NCBI RefSeq assembly: GCF_016859285.1
Contig: NC_053405.1
Span: 927,760 to 991,759, forward strand
Direction of reading: 5' to 3'
DNA length: 64,000 bases
Origin: Xiphias gladius
Taxonomy: Eukaryota; Chordata; Actinopteri; Istiophoriformes; Xiphiidae
Under the pieces are notes generated by a model. It was not told the origin of the DNA and made no database searches. It saw nothing but the letters and a program-made list of their open reading frames with translations. The first letter of the stretch is position 1. Every line of letters begins with the position of its first letter. Of the stretch, positions 12,101 through 24,500 are shown piece by piece. The translations under genes and the position numbers were made by a program.

Positions 12101-15100
12101 CCATTTGTGGACAGTTTTGATATTTGAAGAATGACTGACGTCACTTCTCCAGTAAAAACTCAAAACATTGTCTGGTCCCTGCTTTTTTTTAAAGACTTCC
12201 TGTCTTAGGGTTTAAGGCCCCAGGGTGCGTCCCCAGTCCACGTCCTGCTGGGGACCCTTGTTTCATGTCAGTTCATCTTCTACCCTCATTTCTTGTCATC
12301 TTTCTACTGTCAACATATGGTCCCCCCAAAGTATGTTAAATGAAAAATGTGCTGCTTTTGTCTGCTTCATATCAGTGTAAACCGAATCTCTGCAGCTTTT
12401 TAGTTTGTTATCCAGAATGAACAAACATTTGTGATAATGTTTGAGATTTTAGAGATGAAATTTATCCCAAAAATAACAGATTTATTAGATCTAAACACTA
12501 CCGAGTAGGTAGAATAATTATTATGGTTTTTTGGTGGTCTCGTAGGAACAGGAATTTAGTGAAATCAACTCATCATTTCACGTTAACTTAATGGAAATAT
12601 GCAAGTTTTGTTAATTTAGTTTAATTCAACTGAGAACGTCTAGTTTTAATTTTTCAGACTTCAGAACTTATAAACATGAGCTGTTCGGACTTAAAACGAT
12701 GAGCTGAATGAAAAAAAATGCTGACAATTTACTCAACTCATCAAATTAAGTTTTTAAGAAACAAAACTAGCATATCAACAGACTTCCCAGCATGCATTGG
12801 TAGGGTTAAAACTCTTTAGAGACTCTTATTTTTTGTAGTTTGAAGAAAACAGAGGTTAAATTTAGTCCCGGTTGTTCCTTTTCGTAATGATGAACAGTGT
12901 GAACCACGATGAAGGTTAGTGGTGGATTCAGTCCCGACCCCCCCACGCTCAGAGGTTGACACAGTGACTGGCAGCCCCACTCGTCGCCTTCGTACTGACT
13001 CTGCAGCTGGAAGTTCTTCCTGTCCGATGAAGCACTGACGCTTTAAACTGAGAAAATGTAAAAGGAAAGTAAATCTGTCTGTGACCGAGCAGTCGAGTCA
13101 ACTTAATATCTCCAGTTCAGTGAACTAAGCTCAGTGTTACATTTGGAAAAACTCATAAAACAACATTGAACTAAATATTAAACCTGAGTTCAGTTCCCTC
13201 ATGTTTTTAAGTCAGCAGGGCAAGTTGAACAAACTTAAATGATTTACAGTGTGTTGATCTACCTACACCTCTGTCAGTTCTTCTTTCTGGTTCTGGTCCC
13301 TGTCTCCAGACTGAGAGCGAATGCTCCCCCACAGGAACCCGTATCCAATGTCTCTGCTTCTGCTTGTGTTTCCACTGTTCTCTGCCTAATTTGGATACGA
13401 GTTCCTGGAACAAAATTTTGACTCTGCTGAGGAGGTGATACTAAATTCAAGTTCAGGCACTTTCAGAGGATGGATGCAGTGATGTCGATTGTGATTGGCT
13501 AAGAAGATGTGACATCACATCCCAACAAGTATGACTACAACAAACAACAACAATAACCGCCATCTGTGTGAGGCAGGACAACCAGTAATTAGTGCTGTAT
13601 AATATCTACACAGAATTGGGTTTTTAAATTGTTAGACTAAGGTGGAGTTTAGTTTTTTGATAACAGTTGGATTAGATATTAGAAATGATGCAGTCAAGTT
13701 GTGATATTGAGATAATGGACTAAACAAATCTACATTACAAACTGTGCTCATTTAGCAGCCACAACACTTATGAACATATCAGATCTCAATCAATGTTGTG
13801 ACTCTATGCGGATGATACTGCAGACTTTATTATAGGCTCTCACACACAGGGGATTAAATATTGGAGAAAACCTTTCCCATGAGGCAGAAAGAAATGAAAA
13901 CTATGGGATCTCACAGTTTTTCACAGACCACAGGTCTTCTACCAGCTGATCCCTGCAAGAGCAGAAACAAACGGAACATCTAACAGTTAAAACCACAACA
14001 CGTAACATTTTGGTGTCACAAGATTTTATTAAGTCTGGCTATAGCAGAGCAGAGTGACACCGAAGGTCCAAACCGTTCTCACCTCAGGTCGACTTTTTTG
14101 GTGTCTCTCAGACTAAAGAGACTGATCCCAGAGAACAGAGTCTCCCAGGGAACAGTCTCTGAAGGTTCACCTTCTTTCTCCTCCTTTATTTTCTCGTCTT
14201 CCCCTGACACCACAGAAGAGTCATCACCCCCATGTTTCTGAACAGCTGTAGAGAAACGGTCTTTCAATGCACAGAACTTTAAGATAATGGTACAAAGTTT
14301 TCTCCTGTAGCTACATATGTTAATCAAATCATCATTCAAAACACTAATGGGAAATGATGGAAAAACCTTCAATATTTCCATTTCATTTCAACAATACTGG
14401 AATTCAGAATTCAAGAATTCAGGGAGAAATTGATGCTTGTTTTCAAGTAATTTTTGTGAGAGGCGGCTGCACCTGTTGCATTACGATCCTTATAAGAGTC
14501 ACAGGATTTTTTGTAAATATTTTTCTTGCTACACCAATGCATATTTGCCATTTAGCCAATAAAACCACAGCATTACAGGTATGCTTAGTTACATTTTTAT
14601 GCAAAAAACTACGCACTAAATCACATCTCAACAACGTAATGATGCTACATCAGGAAACAATATGACAGTGTAGTTGAAAAAAGGCATAGTTAGGAAGAAA
14701 TTTATTTGTTTTGTTTGCTGGAGAGGCTGTCTGAATCTGATCCAAAACTTCTGAAACATCAACAGGCCGCAGACAGATTACCACAGGACGCTGTACAGAA
14801 TATAGGAAACCACGGGGAAAAGTCGCGCTGCAGAAGTAACATGAAAAAGGATAGGCCTTTTGTAATAATAATAATAATAATAATAATAGTTTTAATAATA
14901 ATAAACGTTAGTCCAGTCAGAGGCGGATCGGTATAGCCACACTCAAGACTCAATTTTTATTTACCCCAAATTTACACATGAGCTCAGATTTACACAAGGG
15001 CAGAGATATTATTGCAGCTAAAGTTATAGTCACCGATTCGAGGGTAAGTTGTTCTACCCAATAATATAAACTAAGTAGAAGTCAGAGGTTCCTGGAGAAT

Positions 15101-18100
15101 CCTCACTCAAACTCACCCAACCTCTGGGCCTACCTGTCTGTGATGTACATGTCATCTCCTCACTTGTTGTCGTCTCAGATTTCTCCATTTCAGTGTCCTC
15201 TGATTCGTTCCCCCCGTCTTTCAGGGTGTTCATTTTCTCATCATCGACCTTCTCTTTGTTCTGCTCTGAGAATTTTCTCCTAAAACCATCGTCCATTTGA
15301 TCCTCACTCTTTTCTGAAAGCATCTTTTTAAACCCCTGACTCTCCTCTGCTTTTTCAGAAGTCTTTATAAGTTTTTGGTCTCTTCTAAACAGAGTTCTAA
15401 AGGGGTCGTCAGATCTTTCAGCTTTCAGGTCTTTTATTTTGGAGGAGTCCTCCTTTGCAGCGAGGCCCTTGTTGTCTTTCTCCTTTGAAAGACCGATTTT
15501 GAAGACATTAGAAAGGTCCTCTTTGAGAAGGCTCAGAGGGTTGATTATCCTCTCCACTGACTGACTGGTTTTAGGATCTGCAGACTTCACGTCTCTGTCC
15601 TTGGACGAGCTGACGTTGAAGATGCTGGTCATGTCTTCTTTCAGCATGCACAGATCTTCTCTCAGAAGACTGAGCATGCTGCTGGTAGGTTTGTTTTCTG
15701 TCTGACTAACCTGGCAGTCCTCATGCTCCGTCTTCGTGTCTTTGTCCTTAAACACTTTCAGCACTTCTTCCTTAAACTGGCTCAAGTCCTCTTTGAGAAG
15801 AGTCAGCGGGCTGATCGTCCTTTTCTCCCTCAGATTTGTCTTGAGAAAATCTTTAACCTCCTCATCTTTATCTTTGCGGTCATTTTGGTCAAATTCTTTG
15901 GTTAAATCATCCTCTTGGACATGTTTTTTAGACCTTTCCTGGGCTTTATCCTGTGACGGTTCTTCTACAGGACTCATTTTCAGCTTCGGTTGTTGTGTCA
16001 GACTTGTTTCATTGCAGTGTAGTTGTCTTGTTTAGAAGATTTTTACTTCACGTTCACTGTGAGTCCTTTTCTTTCTTCAGGTCCACTGACAAATAGACAA
16101 AAACAGTATCATGAGAAAGGACATTCAATCACCCACACGCTGGTCGTGATTTTAAGAGCAGAGGGTTGATCACTTGTAGTACAAGTCATGCAGTATATCT
16201 CATCAGATGACTGTGTCAACAAAATGTCCATGTTGTTGTAAACTCACATCTAGTACCAGACAAGGGCACATTAAAAATCCAGTTGTGGTGAACTTCACAA
16301 AGGTACAAAACCTCATCAGCTTCATGAGACATGTGAAGATTAGAGCTTTTTGTTGTTCCAAAATCCTGCCTGTCCTCTTCAGCTATGTCACTGATGATTG
16401 TCATTTAGTCCCCTTGGTTACACATGTGTACCAATGTACCAATTTTTTTTTAAGTTTATTGTTAATAATTGGACATACTGTGTAGAATGACTGTTAAGAG
16501 ATTGGAGGACAACTTGCATAAGACAAATCATATTTAAAAATGGTTTCACTTTAGTCCTGGGAAACGTGTTGGAGAAACGCCTCCATCCGGCCGCTAAGGA
16601 ACACTTCAGATAATCTGTAAACTCCATCGTGTTAATCTGAAATGAGTCTGTTTTCTTTGATCCTGAAAAGTTAAAGGGTTTTTATTAGGAAGTAGTGATA
16701 GAAAGAAAATCAATTTTACATGAGAATATTGTTGAATAATCTAATTTTTTTTTTTTAGTGGGGTGGTAATGTCAGTCAGTCCAGCACTTTGTTCCAGACT
16801 GAAACGTCTCAACAACTGTTGGATGGACTGTGATGAACTTTGGTTCAGACATTCATGATCCCAAGCTGCTTGTTGACTGTTAATTCAGTCAAAAGCCCCA
16901 AAAGATAAGGTGCATTTACTGGCTTTATTAATGGTGAATAAATCCTTTACTGATGCTTTATAGATCAGTTATAGGACCTTAACAACAACGTCCTTTGGGT
17001 TGCCAGGTTGTGGGAAACTCTGTCTGCTGCAGACACTTTGTCTTTTTATGTCTTTAATTCATCAGGGAGACGTCTCCAGTGGACTGTTTGACCACTGAGC
17101 TTCTGGAAAATAGCCGCAGGACATGTGGACCAAAGTCCATTTACAGACTGATTATTAACATTTACAGCTGCAGACTTGGAGGATTGTAGAACATTTTATC
17201 GGTGATTTGTTAACATTTCTAACTGCAAGTGACTAATGGCTCATTACAAACTGAGAAACCCCAGAACCTTTATTAGTGTCATCCTAACATTTAGAACCGC
17301 AGACCCTTGTGATATATTAGAAATTAGTTCTTATTGATGGTTGACCAACAGGTAGAACTGTATCACTACTGAACAGAACCACACAGACACGTTATTAGCG
17401 AAGCGTCGTTGGTCAGATCTTTCAGTTCATGTTCAGGCTTGCTCAAAGTTAATCTGATAATCTGGTTTGCCGTCATTCACACAAACAATCAGAGCATCTC
17501 AGTCAGATACTTACAGCTGTTTCAGGCTCCATGTTTGTGTCTGATTCTTCATTCAGTGGTAACTAAAAGTAAAAAAACTCCAGGCCTGTATCCTGCCTCA
17601 GACAGATCTGCCTTCATCTCCGTCTTTCTCTCTCTCTCGTGGACTCAACATTCTTTCATTCAGCTCAACATGTTTCTGGTTCGACCAGTTTGTCTCCATG
17701 CTTCTCTCTGGCTGCAGATCTGACGATTGGCTGATATGTGCAGTAGTTTGGGTCGTTCCTCCCCAGGAGGGAAAGTCCTGTAGAGCGAGTCTCCGGCTGC
17801 TCGACACCTCTTTGAGGGGTCAGTTAAGGGTTCAGGTTTAACGTTAGAACTAGGACAAGCATCAGGTCAGAGTTCAGATTAGTCTTTCCGCCAGGAGCTC
17901 CACACTGTCCTGTCAGTTATGCTTTTAAAAACCACAGCTCTGTCCTACAAAACTGATTAATTGTAACAATATGATGTATAACCTGCAGCCTCGCCTGCAT
18001 CAATTAAGACACAAAGCCAGAAGAAACCTGATCAGGGATGGACCAGGGGACAGTGAGACCTGGTCATTTAGCAGCACTGGACCCAGTGTCAGCAGCCACA

Positions 18101-21100
18101 GGTCTCATCTATTTGATCCAGGACTGTCCTTCATATCACGATGTGTCTGATTTGATCAGAACTGAGGATGGAGCTTTGATTGAACCTTTTTGAAATTGTT
18201 TCTGTGTTTTCTGAATATATTTCTGAAGCAAAAGGGTGTGTGTGTGTGTGTGTGTGGTGGGGGGGGGGTTACATAACTTAATACACTCATCAACAGAATT
18301 GATTCTGGCATTATATGGCCATCATGCTGAATAATACAGTGCATATCTAGCTTTGTCCAACCACTCACATCGCAACAGTCTCGGACTTGGCGGTCTGCAT
18401 TTTTTAGATTCAGTGCTGACTAAGTGTCAACTCTCTGACGGATGCAGCTTCAGGTTCACGCTGACGTTTTACAGACTGTAAGAGCTGTAAACATGGAGGC
18501 ACAGCCAAACCTGTCTGGCTTGCTTGGGCTTGTGTGGAAGCTCTGGTCAAACTCTGGTGTCTGCACAGAGACGGGTTGAAAAGGAGGGTTTTGGCACCAA
18601 CTGGCGCGCCTGGAGGTGAACCCTGGTGGTGCGTCTGTGGTGTGAAAGCAAAGCAGACCAACCAACAGGACTTTGTGAGAGAAGATGTGTGTTTTAGCTG
18701 GACTTCAGAAGAATAAGCTGATATTAAAGCCATCTGTTGAAGGAGGGGGTTGTTTCCCTCGTACATCAGGAAGGTCAAAGCGAAGGTGTGTTGAGCTCGT
18801 GTGCCGCTCTCTGTATTTTTGTCAGTTCAACTGTCTCTTTGTAATATAACCAGTTCCAGCCTGGACTACTAAAGCTGATCATGAAGAACGGACCATTTTT
18901 TCCTTTATTCAGACCAAAAGCACCGAATTTCCAGTCTGACAGAGACCTTAACCTCAGTCCTATCTGGAGTCCCACAGTCCCGGGTCTGGGACTGAACTCC
19001 AGATCCGCAGGCGTCGTGATCCAGTGGCTCCCTGAATAGTCGGAGCTCAGCGTTTCATTGTTTGTGTTTTCACGACGAGCTGCTGAAACTCCTTCACTAT
19101 TCTCTGTTCTCTAGATAAAACTGCCGTTTGTTAAACCACATCAGCGAAATAAAATGTGAAGCATTTAAATCCGTCATCGAGATTTTCTTCACGCTGATTG
19201 GTGGAGGAGGGGACGATGTCTGGTCCGACTTCATAAATAACCAAATTATTCACCAGGTGAAACTCAGTGCGACCTTTGACCTACAAGACCAGAATGAATC
19301 ATGAAAATCATCAACACTTTTTTCCGCCTCAAATCATTTTACTAAGGAGGGAAATAACAATCATACATTTTATTTATGCAGAATTGTTCTAGCCTTGCAA
19401 TAATACAGATTAAAGCGACATGAATAGCACACACGTGAAAATGAAGCGGAAACACAAAAATGAAAATTAGATCAGTTAAAAGATCGTTTTTCAGACAGGA
19501 TTTGAATTTTCAGGTCGTTTTAATGTTCGGTTTTTAAATTAAATATCAAACATAATGACGTCCGACAGTAGCAAACCAGTTTCAGTGAAAATCGTGTGTG
19601 GAAATGTAAGAATGATCAGCTTCTCTTTTGAAAGGTAGTCCTCCTGGTCTACTGTGTACCAGGCGGACCAGGAGGACTACTACGAGGACTAATCACGTGA
19701 ACATTAATCCCCGACGGCCTCTGGTTGCTTCTTTTGATTTTAAACTACAGGCAAATTCATCGATTTGTCCATAAAACCAGCAACGCAGGTTCATGAACTT
19801 AATGGCTTTAAAATCCGTAAAAAACCGTAAAAACTAATCATTAACTAGTGTAGAACAAAACCCAGACAATAATAAAAACCTTTCCCATGTGATTTGTTGA
19901 GAATAAATACATATGTAGAAACAGACTAATTGATCTGATAATGAAATAAGTCGTGAACAGAAAATGAATCAGCAGTGACTGGTAAATAATTCACTTGTGT
20001 AGATTTCCTAAACTCTCATTCTAAACCCATTTCTAACGTCTGTGTTCCTCAGGGTTCTTTACATCAGCGTTCTGCTCCATTAGAACCTGAAACTCCTTGT
20101 TAAATTTATATTCGACCCTCCTCCGTCTCCGTCTCCGACTCTGTCCCGGCCTCGGCTCGTTGCTATGCAGAGAAACCGTCTGTGAGCTGCGCTCCGATTG
20201 GCTGTTGCCAGGCTGCAGGGCTGGCACGGAGATAAAGAGAGCGAGCCAGTTTGTCCTCTCTCTGCTCTGCTTCCCTCTGACAACAGCAGCGGAGACACGA
20301 GGACATCGCTGACAGAGAGGAGACGCAGTGGAGAGCCCTCATTACCTCCTTAAAGGGTCACGTCCCCCAAATCCGAGACAAACTCGCGCTCTCTCTTCTC
20401 TCTGTGGCATCTCTCCTGTCGGACACGGTTTTGGTTTTCTGTGTCCTGGTTTGGAGATTTCTGTCTCTGAGATTCGGGGCCTCACATGGAGCCCCTTCTG
20501 TGTTCTGGACTAAGGGTCTGGGCTGTGGGCCAAGCTGTACGGCTCAGAAACAGGAAAAAACAAACGGTAACTGTGGTGTGCAAACATTTGGAAGTCTGTG
20601 CCGCCCCCCATATGTTCCTCTTGATGAGGAACTGTTGGCTGACACACTTGACCGTGGTTAGGGGTTGTGGACCCGGTTTAGGCTGAAACTCAGACCGGCT
20701 CCGGCGACGCTGCTGGCCGCGGTAATCGCGTACTTGCACCGCATCATTCAGATCCAGCGCCATCTATTCGGCCGAGCCGCCGCGGCTGCCGGGGCTAACG
20801 GGAGCGGAGGTTGTCCTGAGGGTCACTCGGATCTGAAGGCGTCACTGAGACCAGTGAGGCTGAACCCCGGCGTCCACCCTCCGTACGCAGTCTTTGCTCA
20901 TGTGTACCGCGACGTGTTCGCTGTCATCAGGTCAAGGGCAGCGGATAAAACCGGTAACTGAGAGACGGGAGAAGCTGTAGCTACTGTGGGTAACGTTTAG
21001 TATTTTAGCCGGAAATATCCGGAACCACTTCCCTTGAAATCGACCCGTTTAACATTCGTAACCAGTGTTCGAGCGCGTGAAAAAAGCAGGAACACACACG

Positions 21101-21552
21101 GTAAATCTCACGCCGATCCGTGCAGTGTCGGCAGATTTGATCTGTGTGCGCGTGGAGCCGGTCGTCCTCTGCTGCTGCTGACGGACGGTGCCTGACAGGG
21201 AGCAGCAGATAAACCGGATGTATCAGGTTTAGTCCTGCGCTCGCTGGCGTCCATTTTGTCGCCGTGTTGCAGCTGGTTGTGTTTAATGGAGGAGGTTTGG
21301 ATCAGAGCCACGGATTCAGGCTGTCCAACACACACACACGGAGGAGGAAGAAAATATTCAGGTTTCCTTTGTTAACAGGAGGAAAACACAAACACACACA
21401 CACACTGGCGTCTTTGTCTGCAGATGGTCTTTGGCTCACACACACACACACATCACACCCGGAGGCGTTGCCATGGTGACGGGATGGAGACAGGGGGATG
21501 AAAGCTTTGATACGACTCTCAGAGGATTTCAGTCTGTGAATCCAAATGAAGC

Positions 21553-21592
<40 letters not shown>

Positions 21593-24500
21593 GATTAACA
21601 GGCAGGCAGCGAAATGAACGTTTCACAGCCAGGTTTGGTTTTGAATTCTAGTGAAGCTCTCGAAGTTTCCAGAGATAAAACACACGGAGTCAGTTTGGGT
21701 TTATTTCCTCCATAGTCGTCATCACAGGACTGAAATAGCAGCTGCTGAGATCTGAAAACAAAAAAACCCTCAAACACAAAATGAACCAAAACAATGAAAA
21801 TGAAAAAGTAAAAGTAGATTTTTTTTCAAAAAAGGAACCAAATGAAAAACAATCACAGAATTATGAAACGCATTAGTACAACATACAGAAAAAAGAAAAA
21901 TAAACAATAAATACCTAATAATAATAAAAATAAATACACAATAGATACATATCCAACATGTCAAAAGTGCCTCAATACAGAAAATTCAAGTCGTTCAATC
22001 AGCTTCAAGCCTTAAAATAGAGACTATATATATATATATACACCAATAGTTTCAATTAAAAATCCCTTTTAACACCTTAGTTCTCCTACAAGACAGATTC
22101 TGAAAATCTGGCAACCTGATAATAAGACTCACCATCCATCACTTCAAATGTAAATTCTTCATAATAAAAAGCTGGAAAAATAAGCAAACACTGTAAAATT
22201 GATAGTTTGCATATTTCAACACAAGTGAGACCAGTCAACCTCCCTGCTGGAAAAACAACAACAAGCGTCTGCAGCTTCATACTTTCACCGTCAAAATCCA
22301 ACACACGAGCGCCGCACTTTGCCCTAGAGTCAGCCCCGGCCTTGCTAAACACAGTCCCAAGAGCACAGGAAATCCACATTTCCTTTCTTTCCAACTCAAT
22401 ATTCCCGTCTGCAGTCCTGGGCCTCTCATCCAACAGGAGCTCAAGGACAAATTCAAAGAGGAAATCAGGGCACAAAAAGGCCGAATCGATCAAATTTAGA
22501 GCGTTATCCGCCTCTGCGTGTGAGGACAAAGCGTTTGTGTTGTTCTCTTTAAGGATCAGACGAAAAGTCCGGATCCTCCGACTAGAAGCAAAAATAGGTC
22601 ACGTTGTTTCCCTCCCACCTCCACTGCCACACCTGCTGCACTGCTGCGAGGAGCCCTGTGCAGAACCACAGCTCAACTCCTGAGACGAATCCTTACAAAT
22701 AAGATGGACATGTGACCAGAATCACTCGGCCGGCATTTCTCACCGTGGCAACTGAGCCACGCTCCGTCCTCGGATAGAAGTACATTTGAAAATAATTCGA
22801 TTCCGTCCTTTGACAGGACTCGGGTACACGTTTGGTGCTTGAAAATCAAATCAGGTCACGTCTCTTTTCAATGCTAAAAAAATAAATAAAGCATTGTGAA
22901 TTTAACAGTCACCAATAAATACAGAGGAAATATATAATAACCATGTAATCCAATATATGTTTACACCTCAGCTCATTATTATCAAACGTTGCTTCTTCCT
23001 GCTTCCGTCAAAATGTCCTTTGTCCACACTTGGTTTGTGTTTCCATCACTAACAGGGCAGAGAGCGTAGGTTTTACCAGTCTGTCACGATTCTGAATGTC
23101 TTTGCTTTTAGCAGTAATCCGGTATCGTTTCTACGTCCGACGTGGGCAGAGTATTCCCCGCAACGCTGCGATGACACAGGCGGCTCATATTTATTTGGTT
23201 AACCAAAGACAGCTTCTGCATGTCTCAGACATATTCTCAGACCGTCAGTGAGGATGAAAAGCGTCATCAGCCTGAACATCTCCACATCTCACCCACTTTA
23301 ACTCTGACAAACAAAGACATCCTCCTCATCCTCCTGTCGTCGTCTTCTTCTTCAGCTGTCTGGAGCGGAGAAGCCTCCTGCCGGAGAACCGGAGAACAAC
23401 ACGTCGTCGTCGTCGTCGTCAGCCGCAGCAGCTGGAACAGAAGCTCCCGCAGACGGAGGCAGCAAGGTAACAACACGTCTCTGATTCATGAGGGTTCATG
23501 CAGACAGACACAGAGTCTGACCACAGGTAAGAAGACGCAAGAGCAAGACTCACCTGCCAGGAGCAGAAGACTCCCGGCCGTGTCCGTCAGAGACACCACC
23601 ATCACCAAGATACTAGAAAATGTCCAGGGAGCCCATCAAAGGCTCCGTCTGCACCGTTTCAGAAACGAGAGCATAGAAATTGAAGACTAGTCACAAATCA
23701 AGAGTCTGAGTTTTGGCTGGAAAATCATGATTTCATGTTTCTCTGATCATTTCTCAACATTTCGGCCTGAAGGGAACCAGTAGAGTTACTGGTTTCCACC
23801 AATACTGATGTTAACAACAACATCAGAAAACATTTTGGATTTAGTTGTTGCCAAGTTTTAATATGGTCAAACCTTAGAAGTGATATGAAGACGACACTTT
23901 GCGTCGTTTTTCGTTTCAAACCTACGCGGCGGATGTGGCTATGTGGAATGAAAATGCAGGTTTGTCTTGCAAAATATTTGAAAATGAAATTATTCTATTA
24001 TAAAAGACAAAGAACAAAAAGGAAGCTGCAGTATTCAAATCAAAAGTGTGGTATGCAAAAGTAAATCCGTAACATGCATAAGTCAACGTTTTATTTCATT
24101 TGCTGTAGTTTTAAAAACATGCTCATACAAGAGAATTGCACGCTTTGACATTTGTATCCAAGGTTTGTTTTAAGTAATAACACGTAACTTTGACCCCTAA
24201 TAAATACATGAATTGACAAAATGATCTGTATTTTATCAAACTGCAGTTTCCACAGTCTCTGCAAGTTGAATTTCATAGAAATGAGCTGAAAGCAACGAAC
24301 TGTTTGTTTTGAAGGAAGGAAGTCAAACTTTAGACTGACAGAGGGAGGTAAGTTTAGGGGCTAAAAGCCGCAAAACCACCAGAATGGTCATTTAATTCTG
24401 CCATTTTGTTTTTCATTAATATTGCTAATGATGATAATGATATTGATAACTTTAGCAATCACTGGGCGTAGTAGTCGACAGCAGGCAGTTGTTGACAGCA

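Larger units (their letters stand above)
15978..23355. other. apc2 intron 6, part after the nested gene
   Basis: Repeat fragments, a perfect short inverted repeat at 19.64 kb, a CpG-rich stretch at 20.1-21.3 kb and a (GT)n run. Overlapping open frames on both strands at 22.1-22.7 kb are not recognised. The nested gene's 5' UTR and promoter should lie just above 15978. Confidence 0.5.

Noticed and set aside
12900..13050. Alternative exon of the nested gene after a good acceptor (TTTTCTCAG near 13.05 kb)
   Set aside because: It has no strong donor in the right phase, whereas the 38-nt exon at 13915-13952 fits both phases exactly.
20665..20961. 98-codon frame in the CpG-rich stretch
   Set aside because: GC-rich sequence has few stops; no homology seen and no splice evidence.
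22086..22683. Overlapping open frames of 147 and 158 codons on opposite strands
   Set aside because: Neither resembles a known family and two long frames on both strands usually reflect composition.
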